64,000 nt of DNA, from positions 124,001 to 188,000 of the forward strand of contig NZ_JXDG01000003.1 of the NCBI RefSeq assembly GCF_000820515.1, in the 5' to 3' direction. Under the pieces are notes generated by a model, which saw only the letters and a program-made list of their open reading frames with translations, searched no databases and was not told where the DNA came from. A program made the translations under genes and the position numbers. The DNA comes from Pseudomonas batumici (lineage in GTDB: Bacteria; Pseudomonadota; Gammaproteobacteria; Pseudomonadales; Pseudomonadaceae). Below are positions 25,773 through 34,918 of the stretch, piece by piece (position 1 is the stretch's first letter; each line of letters opens with the position of its first letter).

Positions 25773-27239
25773 GTGAGCACACTCATTCCCTGCATCATCG
25801 CCGGTGGTGCCGGTACCCGCCTGTGGCCGGTCTCCCGCGAGGCCATGCCGAAACCCTTCATGCGCCTGCCCGATGGCGAAAGCCTGCTGCAGAAGACCTT
25901 CCGCCGGGCCACCGACCTGGCCGGTGTCCAGCGGGTGCTGACGGTGACCAACCGCGAGGTGTTCTTCCGTACCCTGGACGACTACCGCCCGCTGAACAAG
26001 GGCGATACGACACTGGACTTCATCCTCGAACCCTTTGGCCGCAACACCGCCCCGGCCATCGCGGCGGCGGCCCTGCACGTGGCCAGGCTCTACGGCGAGG
26101 ACGCACAGTTGCTGGTGCTGCCGGCCGATCACCTGATCAAGGACCTGGACGCCTTCGCCAAGGCGGTCGACAGCGCCCGGGAACTGGCCGACCAGGGTTG
26201 GCTGGTGACCTTTGGCCTGGTCCCGACCCACCCCGAGACCGGCTTCGGTTATATCGAAAAGGGCCAGGCCCTGGACGGCGCCAACTTCCAGGTCGCGCGC
26301 TTTGTCGAGAAACCTGACGCGAAGACGGCACGGCAATACGTCAACGACGGCCGGCACCTGTGGAACGCCGGCATGTTCTGCCTGCGGGCCGACGCCGTGC
26401 TGCGCGAACTGCGTGAACACGCCCCGGATGTACTCGACGCCATGATCGAGTGCCTGGCCCACAGCCACAGCCGTGAAGGCAGCCAGGAACTCCAGTTGGA
26501 ACTGGATGGCCAGAGCCTGGCCCGGGCGCCGGACATTTCCATCGACTACGCACTGATGGAGCGCTCCCGGAAAGTCGCGGTGGTGCCCTGCCAACTCGGC
26601 TGGAGCGATATCGGCTCATGGCAGGCGGTGCGTGAGCTGAGCCCCGCCGACGCCCAGGGTAACCAGTGCAACGGCGAGACCGTGCTGTATGACGTCAGCA
26701 ACTGCTACATCGATGCGCCCAAGCGCCTGGTGGGCGGGCTGGGGCTCAAGGACCTGATCATCATCGATACCCCGGACGCACTGCTGATCGCCGACAGCAA
26801 GCGCAGCCAGGACGTCAAGCTCATTGCCCAGGAGCTCAAGCGCCAGGGCCACGACGCCTACCGCCTGCATCGCACCGTGACCCGCCCCTGGGGCACCTAC
26901 ACCGTGCTCGAGGAAGGCAAGCGCTTCAAGATCAAGCGCATCGTGGTACGCCCCCAGGCCTCGCTGTCACTGCAGATGCACCACCACCGCAGCGAACACT
27001 GGATCGTGGTCAGCGGCATGGCGCAGGTCACCAGCGGCGACAACGAATTCATGCTCGACACCAATGAGTCGACCTTCATCAAGCCGGGCAAGCGACACCG
27101 GCTGGCCAACCCCGGGGTGATCGACCTGGTGATGATCGAAGTGCAGAGCGGCGAATACCTCGGCGAAGACGACATCGTGCGCTTCACCGACATTTACGGG
27201 CGGGTTCGAGCCGACACCGGCAAAAGCTCAGACACCTGA
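25773..27239 (+). CDS. pslB: PslB, mannose-1-P guanylyltransferase / mannose-6-P isomerase
   Basis: A 488-residue bifunctional sugar-nucleotide enzyme. The N-terminal nucleotidyltransferase has IIAGGAGTRLWPVSREAMPKPF and the FVEKPD motif, and the C-terminal cupin has SLQMHHHRSEHWIVVSGMAQV and the metal-site region of type II phosphomannose isomerases. It makes GDP-mannose for Psl. It starts with GTG directly after the pslA TGA, indicating coupled translation. AlgA and WbpW are close homologues, but the operon places it as PslB. Confidence 0.93.
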   Translation: MSTLIPCIIAGGAGTRLWPVSREAMPKPFMRLPDGESLLQKTFRRATDLAGVQRVLTVTNREVFFRTLDDYRPLNKGDTTLDFILEPFGRNTAPAIAAAALHVARLYGEDAQLLVLPADHLIKDLDAFAKAVDSARELADQGWLVTFGLVPTHPETGFGYIEKGQALDGANFQVARFVEKPDAKTARQYVNDGRHLWNAGMFCLRADAVLRELREHAPDVLDAMIECLAHSHSREGSQELQLELDGQSLARAPDISIDYALMERSRKVAVVPCQLGWSDIGSWQAVRELSPADAQGNQCNGETVLYDVSNCYIDAPKRLVGGLGLKDLIIIDTPDALLIADSKRSQDVKLIAQELKRQGHDAYRLHRTVTRPWGTYTVLEEGKRFKIKRIVVRPQASLSLQMHHHRSEHWIVVSGMAQVTSGDNEFMLDTNESTFIKPGKRHRLANPGVIDLVMIEVQSGEYLGEDDIVRFTDIYGRVRADTGKSSDT

Positions 27240-27312
27240 CAGGGGAGCCGCCGCGCGAACGTACCAGGGGCTGTCAGAGGGGTGTGACCATGTACAAAGG
27301 GAAGATTGACCG

Positions 27313-28095
27313 ATGAACAAACGCCTGCTGATCATCCTCAGTGTTCTATTCATCAGCGCCTGCAGCATCCCGGCCAAGGTGGCACTGCCGGACAGCGACA
27401 TCCTGCGCGAAGGTCACCGGGCCGGCGAGGCCCTGGCCGGCAAACCGCTGCCGGACCAGCGCATCCGTGCCGGCGACACCTTGCGCATCGTGCGCAATAC
27501 CGGCGAGGCCCCCTCCATTTCAGCCTTCACCGCCAACTCGATCTACGAACTGACGCTGTTCACCGTGATGAACGACGGCAGCTTTTCCTATCCCTACGTC
27601 GGCAACGTCAAGGCCGCCGGCCTGACGCCGCAACAACTGACCCTGTTCCTCGAAGACAAGCTGAAAAACATCTACCAGGATTCGGCCCTGACGGTGAACA
27701 TCTCCCAGTCCCCGGGCAACACCGTGTTCGTCGGCGGCTCGGTGCGCAATCCGACCAGCCTGCCGGTGACCACGGTCACCACCCTGGAACAGGCCCTGAT
27801 CGGCGCCGGCGGCCTGTTGCCAGTGGGCGACAGCCGCAATATCGCCCTGCTGCGCCAAGACGACGACGGGCGCTACAAGACCTACTTCTTCGACTACCGC
27901 GACACCCTGCTCGCCGGCGCCAGCCACCGCGCACCGGTGCTGCTGCAACGCGGCGATGTGGTGTTCGTGCCCAAGTCCCATGTGGGTAACGGGATCGAAT
28001 GGGTCGACCTGTACCTGAACCAGCTGATTCCCTTCCAGAAATCGATCGGTATCGGAGTGAACTACAACTTGAATAACCGCAACGGCAGCAACTGA
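27313..28095 (+). CDS. pslD: PslD, outer-membrane polysaccharide export lipoprotein
   Basis: A 260-residue Wza-type export protein. The signal peptide ends in a lipobox (FISAC, Cys17). A poly-saccharide-export (PES) domain follows with RAGDTLRIV and the SYPYVGNVKAAGLTPQQL motif, then one SLBB-type segment (VFVGGSVRNPTSLPV). The C-terminus is amphipathic, as needed for the outer-membrane pore helix. It secretes Psl across the outer membrane. There is a 73-base gap after pslB, the first real gap in the operon. No pslC lies between B and D, unlike in P. aeruginosa. Confidence 0.92.
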   Translation: MNKRLLIILSVLFISACSIPAKVALPDSDILREGHRAGEALAGKPLPDQRIRAGDTLRIVRNTGEAPSISAFTANSIYELTLFTVMNDGSFSYPYVGNVKAAGLTPQQLTLFLEDKLKNIYQDSALTVNISQSPGNTVFVGGSVRNPTSLPVTTVTTLEQALIGAGGLLPVGDSRNIALLRQDDDGRYKTYFFDYRDTLLAGASHRAPVLLQRGDVVFVPKSHVGNGIEWVDLYLNQLIPFQKSIGIGVNYNLNNRNGSN

Positions 28096-28113
28096 GCGTC
28101 AGGGCCAACAGAC

Positions 28114-30108
28114 ATGATCAGTATCCGCTCCTTCCGCGATTTGTTGCGTCTGTTCTTCATCTTCAAACGCGAAGTGAAAATCGCCGTGCTGGTGACCTTC
28201 ATCGTCATTTTGCTGGGCGCGTTCCTGCTGCCCAACCGCTACGAGTCCACCGCCCTGCTGCTGGTCAAGCCGGGCCGAGATACCAGCACCCTGCCGATCG
28301 AGATTTCCGATCGCCAGGCGACCATTATCCCCAGCGCCCAGCGCGACCCGATCATCGACGAGGAACGTATACTCAGCGGGCGCCCCATCGCCCGGCTGGT
28401 CGCCGAACAATACCTGGACGAGCTGTCCAGGGCCGCGCCCCAGGAGGGTTTGATCGCCACCCTCAAGGCCCTGCTCAAGAGCACGCTGCAGGGCCTGCTG
28501 GATGTCGGCCGCGGCCTGCTGCAACTGCTCGGCCTGGTGGAGAAACAGCCCCCGGTCGAGCGCCTGGCGGACCAACTGTCGAAGAGCTTCAGCGTGACCC
28601 ACGCCGCGGGCTCCTCGGTGATGGAAATCAGCTTCACCTGGAACGATCCGCAGGTGGCCCAGACCCTCGTCAAGAGCTGGATCGAGCAGTATGAAGAGGA
28701 ACGCACCCGCACCTTGGGTCGCAAAAGCCTGTACACCTTCTACGAAGGCGAAAGCACCGCGACCAACCAACGCATCCTCGACTACAAGAAACAGATCGAA
28801 GCCCACCTCAACGAATTGGGGGCGGTGAGCATCGGCGAACGCCTGAACGATATCTCGCGCAACCTCAACAACCTGCGCGGCGAACACCTGAACACCACCC
28901 GTGCCGTGGCGTCGACCAAGAGCGGGCTGGAGCGGATAAAGGCCCAGCTCGACAGCATGAAGAAGGAAATCAGCATCGGCCGGCAGATGAGCCTCAACCC
29001 GGACCGCCAGGACCTGCAACAACGGATCAATGCCAAGCAGATCGAACGCCAGGAAATGCTCCGCACCTTCAAGGAGGGCGCACCGCCGGTGAAGGCCATG
29101 GACCAGGCGATTGCCAACCTGCAGGACCTGCTCAAGTCGCAGAACGCGGTGGTCCAGCGCACGGATAACCTGGCGCCGAATCCGGTCTATACCCGCCTGC
29201 AGAACAGCTTCGCCGACCAGCAGGCCAGCCTCAGCCGCTTGCAGACCCAGGCTACCCAGCAAGAGACCCAACTCGCCCAGTTGGAGCAGGACCGCCGCCA
29301 GGCCCTGGCCCTGGAGCCGGAAATGGCCCGCCTGCAACGCGAGCTGGAGGCCGCGGAAAAGAACTTCGCCCTGTACAGCACCAGTACCGAGAAAGCGCGG
29401 ATCGACCGTGAACTGGACAAGAGCCAGATCAGCAACATCGCGGTGATCGAACAGGCCACCCTCAACGAACGCCGGGTCTTCCCGAAAAGCCTGACGATGC
29501 TGTTGCTGGCGCTTCCACTGAGCCTGGCGGTCGGCCTGCTGGCCCTGTATTTCTTCTACCTGCTGGACCAGCGCATCCACGACGGCGACAAGATCGAGTC
29601 GCGTTTCGGGATCCAGGTCTGGACCAGCCTGCAAGACATCAGCAACGGCCACGCCCAGCGCCGCACCGCGTTCACCGCCAGCATGTACCGGCTCTATGGG
29701 GTCCTGCCACTGGATCAGGTCGCCGACAAGGGCCTCGCCATCGGCCTGACCTCGGCCCGGCGTGGCGAGGGGGTCAGCTTCGTCATCGATCACCTGGCCA
29801 ACCTGCTGCGCGAACGTGGCCATCGCGTGCGCATCGACGCCACGGGTCCCGCCCATCCGGGAGAGATCCTGCTGCTCAATGCCGGCGCCTTCTTCTCCAA
29901 CCAGGAAGCCTTCGTGACCCTGCGCCAGGCCGACCTGATCGCGCTGATCGTCGAGGCGGAGGCCACCACCGTACCGATTCTGGAAAATGCCCTGTCCACG
30001 CTCAATACCGCGTTCAAGCGCGTCGACGGCATCATCCTCAATCGGCGGCGCTTCGAGATTCCCGAACGCGTGCTCAACATCCTGGCGCGCATCCGGAGCC
30101 AAGCCTGA
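28114..30108 (+). CDS. pslE: PslE, Wzc-like polysaccharide co-polymerase
   Basis: A 664-residue inner-membrane chain-length/export protein. Membrane helix 1 is near residues 22-42, followed by a Wzz domain, a long periplasmic coiled coil (residues ~190-440), a GNVR-like segment and membrane helix 2 near 462-482. The cytoplasmic part resembles a BY-kinase fold (GLAIGLTSARRGEGVSFVIDHLANLLRERGHRVRIDA), but the Walker A Lys-Ser/Thr is replaced (RRGEGVS) and no C-terminal Tyr cluster is seen, so kinase activity is unlikely. It begins 18 bases after pslD and its stop overlaps the pslF ATG. Confidence 0.9.
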   Translation: MISIRSFRDLLRLFFIFKREVKIAVLVTFIVILLGAFLLPNRYESTALLLVKPGRDTSTLPIEISDRQATIIPSAQRDPIIDEERILSGRPIARLVAEQYLDELSRAAPQEGLIATLKALLKSTLQGLLDVGRGLLQLLGLVEKQPPVERLADQLSKSFSVTHAAGSSVMEISFTWNDPQVAQTLVKSWIEQYEEERTRTLGRKSLYTFYEGESTATNQRILDYKKQIEAHLNELGAVSIGERLNDISRNLNNLRGEHLNTTRAVASTKSGLERIKAQLDSMKKEISIGRQMSLNPDRQDLQQRINAKQIERQEMLRTFKEGAPPVKAMDQAIANLQDLLKSQNAVVQRTDNLAPNPVYTRLQNSFADQQASLSRLQTQATQQETQLAQLEQDRRQALALEPEMARLQRELEAAEKNFALYSTSTEKARIDRELDKSQISNIAVIEQATLNERRVFPKSLTMLLLALPLSLAVGLLALYFFYLLDQRIHDGDKIESRFGIQVWTSLQDISNGHAQRRTAFTASMYRLYGVLPLDQVADKGLAIGLTSARRGEGVSFVIDHLANLLRERGHRVRIDATGPAHPGEILLLNAGAFFSNQEAFVTLRQADLIALIVEAEATTVPILENALSTLNTAFKRVDGIILNRRRFEIPERVLNILARIRSQA

Positions 30109-31298
30109 TGCATATTGCCCTGATCGCGCCCCTGCCACCGGAACAGAACGGCATTGCCGACTATGCCGGACACCTGAAGGCCGCACTGGAAGACCTGGGG
30201 GTGCGCGTCAGCACGCCCCTGGCCGGGCTGGGCAACGACCCGCAACGGGCCCGGGAACGGGTGGCGCAAACGCAGTGGCAAGGCATCGATCTGGTCCATG
30301 CCGAAATCGGTGGCGGGCGCCTGGCCGAGTTCCACGCCTTGAAGGCCCTGCGCGAACGCTTCCCCACGCTCCCCCTGACCGCCACCCTGCATGATCCAGA
30401 ACGCCTGGTCTGGCGCCGCGAGCGCTTGCCCTGGCCGCTGTCGCTGGCCGCACGGCTGCCTTCACCGCTGCCGCAGATGGCCACGGTTCTGGCCGACCCG
30501 CTGTGCCTGCATGAAGAACGGCAACTGGCCCGCAGCCTGACCCGCCTGGTCACCCTCACCCGCTCGGGCGGCCAGTGCCTGCGCCAGCGCATGGGCTTGC
30601 GTAGCGAACAGATGGTGGTGATCCCCCACGGCAACCCGGCCATTGCCGCAAGGCCCTTGCCGGCGCTGGACCCGCTGCGGCTGCTGTACTTCGGTTTCAT
30701 CTACCGCGGCAAGGGCATCGAAGACCTGCTGGACGCCCTGGCCGTCACCTTCACCCAGCAACCGGACTTGCGCGCCCGATTGCGCCTGACCCTGGCCGGG
30801 GGCAGCGAGCCGGAGATGGCCTTCGGCCCCTCCGGCAGCTACCTCGATCAACTGCGTCGGCACATTCGCAACCTCGGCCTGCAAGACAGCGTCGACTGGC
30901 AGCTGGACCTGCCGGCCGCCGACATCCCCCGGGTGATCCAGGCCCATCATGTGATGGTGCTGCCGTACCGCGAGTCGAGCAAACTCAAACTGCTGGGCAA
31001 TCTGCGCGGCACCAGCGGCGCCCTGTCCTGGGCCGTGGCCTGCGGACGCGGCGCCATCACCTCGGACGCGCGCTCCTTTGCCGAGGAAGTGGCCCAGGGC
31101 AACGGGGTGATTTTCCCTCAGGGCAATGTCGCGGCCCTGGCAGCCGAACTGAGCCATTTGTGTGCCACGCCGGAACTGGCGATCCGCTGGGCCGAACACG
31201 CCAGCGTGATCGGCGAACAGCGGCTCTGGAGCCACACCGCCGAGCGTTTCCTGCAACTGTTCCAGCAGGCCTGCGGAGGACATGCGGATGTCGCGTAA
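30108..31298 (+). CDS. pslF: PslF, GT4 glycosyltransferase
   Basis: A 396-residue GT-B fold glycosyltransferase. The N-terminal acceptor domain starts MHIALIAPLPPEQNGIADYAG (typical GT4 opening with a Gly-rich loop), and the C-terminal donor domain has LLYFGFIYRGKGIEDLLDAL and the E-x7-E-like region before GNGVIFPQG. It is cytoplasmic and assembles the Psl repeat unit. The ATG overlaps the pslE TGA. The assigned letter follows operon order and length; the sugar transferred is not deducible here. Confidence 0.88.
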   Translation: MHIALIAPLPPEQNGIADYAGHLKAALEDLGVRVSTPLAGLGNDPQRARERVAQTQWQGIDLVHAEIGGGRLAEFHALKALRERFPTLPLTATLHDPERLVWRRERLPWPLSLAARLPSPLPQMATVLADPLCLHEERQLARSLTRLVTLTRSGGQCLRQRMGLRSEQMVVIPHGNPAIAARPLPALDPLRLLYFGFIYRGKGIEDLLDALAVTFTQQPDLRARLRLTLAGGSEPEMAFGPSGSYLDQLRRHIRNLGLQDSVDWQLDLPAADIPRVIQAHHVMVLPYRESSKLKLLGNLRGTSGALSWAVACGRGAITSDARSFAEEVAQGNGVIFPQGNVAALAAELSHLCATPELAIRWAEHASVIGEQRLWSHTAERFLQLFQQACGGHADVA

Positions 31299-32613
31299 AC
31301 CCCTGTTCCGGCTGCCGGCCCTGCTGGTGCTGGCCGTCGTCGCCAGCCTGCTGCCCTGGAGCCCCCGGGTCGCCGCCCAGACGACGCTCAAGGCGCCCCG
31401 CGCGGTGGAATGGAAAAATTTTCTCGGGGTCAACGCGCAATTCCAGTATTTCGAGCCGGACATCTACCAGAAACAGATGGCGCGGCTCGATGACCTGGGC
31501 CTGAACTGGGTACGCCTGACCCTCCACTGGTTCCTCATCGAACCCCAGCGGGATGCTTTCCAGTGGACCGAACTGGACGGCGCCATGACCGCGATGCAGC
31601 GCCATGGCTACAACACCGTCGCCTACCTGGTCGGCTCGCCGCCATTCGCCAGCAGCGCCGCGGCCGGCACCCCGAGCAGCGACCGATACCCGCCCAGCGA
31701 CTTCAAGCTGTTCGCCTCGCGCATGGTCGCGCTGGCCCAGCGTTACCCGCAGGTAAACACCTGGCAGGTGTGGAACGAGCCGAACATCGTCTGGCTGCCC
31801 AAGGAGGACCCCGCGGCCTATTACCAACTGCTGAGCACCACGGCCGCGGCGATCCGCGCCCAGGTACCCGGCAAGGCCGTCGCCGCCGCCGGCATGGCCT
31901 ATTACAGCCAGATGCACAGCACCCCCGGATTGATGCTCGAGTCCCTGCTCAAGCAAGGCCTCGCCGGTCAGAACCTCATCGTCGCCTATCACCCCTATAC
32001 CCAATTGCCGGAAGGTGACGACGCCGCTGCCCAGGACTTCCTGGTCCGCGGCAATGCCCTCAACGGCGAGCTGCACGGCAACGGCGTCGCCCAGGTCTGG
32101 GCCACCGAATGGGGCTGGTCGAGCTATAGCGGCCCCAAGGAAATGCAGGCACTGATCGGCATCGGCGGGCAGGCCGACTACACCCTGCGGCGCCTGGCCC
32201 TGATGAGCGCCATGGACTACCAACGGATCTTCCTGTTCAACCTCAGCGACCTGGATGCCCGGGCCAGCCCGCGTGACCAGTACTACGGCCTGCTCGACCT
32301 CGACGGCGAGCCGAAACCGGTCTATACCGCCCTGAAGAACTTCCTCGCTGTCACCGGCCCGGTGCTCCAGCCGGCCGATGCCCCGCTGTCGAGCAACGCG
32401 CCGGCCGACCTGTACAACATCGCCTGGACCCGTAACGACGGTGCCCATGTCTGGATGTTCTGGAGCGCCAGCGGCCAGCGCCTGCAACTGCCCGGCGTGA
32501 CCCGGGCGACGCTGTTCGACCCTCTGGCCGGTACCCGGACGAACCTGAGCGACGGGACCGCCATTACCGTGCCGCTGAAAACCAGCCTGCAGCTCCTGGT
32601 GTGGACGCCATGA
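31288..32613 (+). CDS. pslG: PslG, GH39-like glycoside hydrolase
   Basis: A 441-residue (beta/alpha)8 hydrolase with an N-terminal hydrophobic segment that anchors or exports it (PLFRLPALLVLAVVASLLP). The two catalytic glutamates are readable in NTWQVWNEPN (acid/base) and QVWATEWGWSS (nucleophile), matching the positions described for PslG of P. aeruginosa. PslG cleaves Psl and influences its release. ATG at 31288 is preferred because GGAGG lies eight bases upstream; the ATG at 31282 is only two bases from it. The start overlaps the end of pslF. Confidence 0.92.
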   Translation: MSRKPLFRLPALLVLAVVASLLPWSPRVAAQTTLKAPRAVEWKNFLGVNAQFQYFEPDIYQKQMARLDDLGLNWVRLTLHWFLIEPQRDAFQWTELDGAMTAMQRHGYNTVAYLVGSPPFASSAAAGTPSSDRYPPSDFKLFASRMVALAQRYPQVNTWQVWNEPNIVWLPKEDPAAYYQLLSTTAAAIRAQVPGKAVAAAGMAYYSQMHSTPGLMLESLLKQGLAGQNLIVAYHPYTQLPEGDDAAAQDFLVRGNALNGELHGNGVAQVWATEWGWSSYSGPKEMQALIGIGGQADYTLRRLALMSAMDYQRIFLFNLSDLDARASPRDQYYGLLDLDGEPKPVYTALKNFLAVTGPVLQPADAPLSSNAPADLYNIAWTRNDGAHVWMFWSASGQRLQLPGVTRATLFDPLAGTRTNLSDGTAITVPLKTSLQLLVWTP

Positions 32614-33827
32614 AGATCCTCTGGACCCTGCCCTACCTGCCCTGGCCCACCACCAGCGGCGGCAAGACCCGGCAGTTTCACCTGCTGCGCAGCCTGGCGG
32701 CGCGCGGGCATCGCATCACCCTGCTGGTGCAATCGAAAACCGACCTCGACGAGGCCACGCGCCAGAACCTGGCGCCCATTGTCGAGCGGCTGATCGTGGT
32801 GCCGCGACGTTCGCTGCGCAGCCTGAAAACCCTGCTCGGCGTACTGCTGGCGCCCTACCCGATGCTGGCCGTGGTCAACGGCCTGGCGCCGCCCCTGCAG
32901 GCCCGGTTGCGCACCTTGCTGGAAGAACACTGGGACGTGATCCAGATCGAACACAGCTACAGTTTCCAACCCTACGAACAGCCGCTGAGCGACACCGGAC
33001 GACCGTTCATCCTCACCGAACACAATGTCGAATCGGCCCTCGGTGCCGCCAGCTACGACCGCCTGCCGGGCTGGATGAAACCCTTTACGCGGTATGACCA
33101 GTGGCGCTATCGGCGCTGGGAAAACCGGGTGTTTCGCCAGGCCGCCGAACTGATCGCCGTGACCTGCGAGGACGCCGAAGTCCTGCGCGAGCGGACCGGC
33201 AAACCGGTGGCGGTGGTGGTCAATGGTGTCGACAGCGACCTCTACGCCGGCGTCCAGCCCGACTTCCACGCCCGGCGCCTGCTGTTTATCGGCAACTACG
33301 AATACAGTCCGAACCTGGATGCGGTCGAGTGGGCCCTGGAGGACATTCTCCCGGCGCTGTGGCGGATCAATCCCGCTGTGCGTTTCACCATTGCCGGATT
33401 CGGCTTGCCGGACGCCTGGCGCGAGCGCTGGAGCGATCCGCGTATCGAATGGCAAGGTTTCGTCCCCGACCTGCGCGCCCTGCAAAGCAAGGCCTCGGTG
33501 TTCTTCGCCCCCCTGCGCCAGGGCGGCGGGTCCAAGCTCAAGGTCCTCGAGGCCATGGCCGCCGGCCTGCCGGTGGTCACCACCGACCAGGGCGTGTCGG
33601 GGCTGCGGGTAGAAAACGGCCGGCACTATCTGGGCAGCGAAGAGCCGCAAGCCCTCGCCCGAATGCTCGCCGACGTCCTCGAACAGCCATCGCGCCTGCA
33701 GCAGATCGCCGAAGCCGGACGGGCCTACGTCAAGGCCGAGCACGACTGGGCCGTGGCCGCCGCGCAACTGGAAGCGGTCTATCGCCGACTCCCCCACCTC
33801 AAGGAGGCCGTGTCCGTATGCGCATAG
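32610..33827 (+). CDS. pslH: PslH, GT4 glycosyltransferase
   Basis: A 405-residue GT-B glycosyltransferase (MKILWTLPYLPWPTTSGGKTRQFHLLRSLAARGH). The donor-domain motifs include LLFIGNYEYSPNLDAVEW, FAPLRQGGGSKLKVLEAMAAGLPVVTT (E-x7-E region) and GVSGL. Cytoplasmic, building the Psl repeat. Its ATG overlaps the pslG stop as ATGA, so translation is coupled. Family and order agree with PslH. Confidence 0.88.
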   Translation: MKILWTLPYLPWPTTSGGKTRQFHLLRSLAARGHRITLLVQSKTDLDEATRQNLAPIVERLIVVPRRSLRSLKTLLGVLLAPYPMLAVVNGLAPPLQARLRTLLEEHWDVIQIEHSYSFQPYEQPLSDTGRPFILTEHNVESALGAASYDRLPGWMKPFTRYDQWRYRRWENRVFRQAAELIAVTCEDAEVLRERTGKPVAVVVNGVDSDLYAGVQPDFHARRLLFIGNYEYSPNLDAVEWALEDILPALWRINPAVRFTIAGFGLPDAWRERWSDPRIEWQGFVPDLRALQSKASVFFAPLRQGGGSKLKVLEAMAAGLPVVTTDQGVSGLRVENGRHYLGSEEPQALARMLADVLEQPSRLQQIAEAGRAYVKAEHDWAVAAAQLEAVYRRLPHLKEAVSVCA

Positions 33828-34918
33828 GTCTGGATTATCGCCCGGCGGCGGGCTACGCCCACAGCGGTATCGGCCGTCAGAACCTGGCCCTGGAACAGGC
33901 CCTGCGGGCTCATCCCGAGGTGAGCCTGCAACTGTTCGGGGTGGCCCCGGAGGATCATCCGATCCGTCGCCGCGTCCACTGTCCGAAGTGGGGTTCGCCG
34001 TTGCAGGGCATACATCGACTGCCGGTGCGCCTGCGCTTCGAGGCTGGCTTCCTGCCCGGCGCATTGCGCGAAGCCGGGATCGAGGTCTACCTCTGCAACT
34101 TCAACATGGGCCTGCCCCCGGGGCGCAAGCCCGCCGGCCTGCGCTATGTGCTGCAACTGCATGACCTGTTCCAGTTGACCTTGCAGAACAGCCACGGCTC
34201 GAAACTCAAGGAGCAGGTTTATCGCGTCACCGATCGCCTGTCCATCAGCCGCTCGGTCAAGCTCGCCGACCGGATCTGGACACCGTCGCAATACACCGCC
34301 GACGAGCTGGTCAAGTTGTTTCCCGAGGCCCGCGACAAGGTCCGGGTGCTGCCCAACCTGGTCAGCGGTTTCGCTGGCGAAGCCGCCGACATCACCGACC
34401 TGCAAGTGCCGGCGCGCTACTGGTTGGCCGTCGGCACCCGTGAACCGCGCAAGAACATCCCCTGGTTCGTCGCCGCCTGGCACGCCGCCCGCCAGCAATC
34501 GCCGCAGGTTCCGGAGCTGCTGCTGATCGGCTCCCCTGAAGACCTGCCCGCGCCAGTGCGACACCTGCCGGGCCTGCACTACCTGACCGGCCTCAGCGAT
34601 GCCCAACTGCACGCGGTGTACCAACAGGCCGGGCGCTTGTGGCAACCGTCCTATGCCGAAGGTTTCGGCCTGCCGGTCATCGAGGCGCTCAGCGTCGGCA
34701 CTCCGGTGGCCGTCGCCAGCGGCTCGGCGCTGGACGAAATCACCCCGTCGGACTGCCCGCGCTTCTCGCCCACCGACGGCCCGGCCCTCAGCGCGCTGAT
34801 GACCCGCCTGGCCGACGCCCCCGCCGAGGATCCCGACGCGCTCCGGGCATGGGCCAGGGGCTATGACACGGCGGCCTACCGGGAGCGCTTCAATCAGTTG
34901 CTCGAGGAGCTGAAATAA
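33818..34918 (+). CDS. pslI: PslI, GT4 glycosyltransferase
   Basis: A 366-residue glycosyltransferase (MRIGLDYRPAAGYAHSGIGRQNLALEQAL). The donor domain shows VGTREPRKNIPWFVAAW and PSYAEGFGLPVIEALSVGTPVAVASGSALDEI, the classic E-x7-E segment with flanking Gly residues. It starts inside pslH (10-base overlap) with AAGGAGG about 12 bases upstream. The frame is open for 239 codons further upstream, but that is pslH read in another frame. Length equals PslI within one residue as I recall it. Confidence 0.9.
   Translation: MRIGLDYRPAAGYAHSGIGRQNLALEQALRAHPEVSLQLFGVAPEDHPIRRRVHCPKWGSPLQGIHRLPVRLRFEAGFLPGALREAGIEVYLCNFNMGLPPGRKPAGLRYVLQLHDLFQLTLQNSHGSKLKEQVYRVTDRLSISRSVKLADRIWTPSQYTADELVKLFPEARDKVRVLPNLVSGFAGEAADITDLQVPARYWLAVGTREPRKNIPWFVAAWHAARQQSPQVPELLLIGSPEDLPAPVRHLPGLHYLTGLSDAQLHAVYQQAGRLWQPSYAEGFGLPVIEALSVGTPVAVASGSALDEITPSDCPRFSPTDGPALSALMTRLADAPAEDPDALRAWARGYDTAAYRERFNQLLEELK

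Noticed and set aside
24363..26594. 743-codon open frame opposite pslA-pslB
   Set aside because: Spans the boundary of two real genes on the other strand; Gln/His/Gly-rich pseudo-protein without motifs.
28099..30186. 695-codon open frame opposite pslE
   Set aside because: Antisense shadow, Gln/Gly/His/Leu-rich, no motifs.
33101..33817. 239-codon extension upstream of pslI in its frame
   Set aside because: This is pslH read in another frame; pslI starts at its own ATG (33818) with AAGGAGG upstream and matches the usual PslI length.
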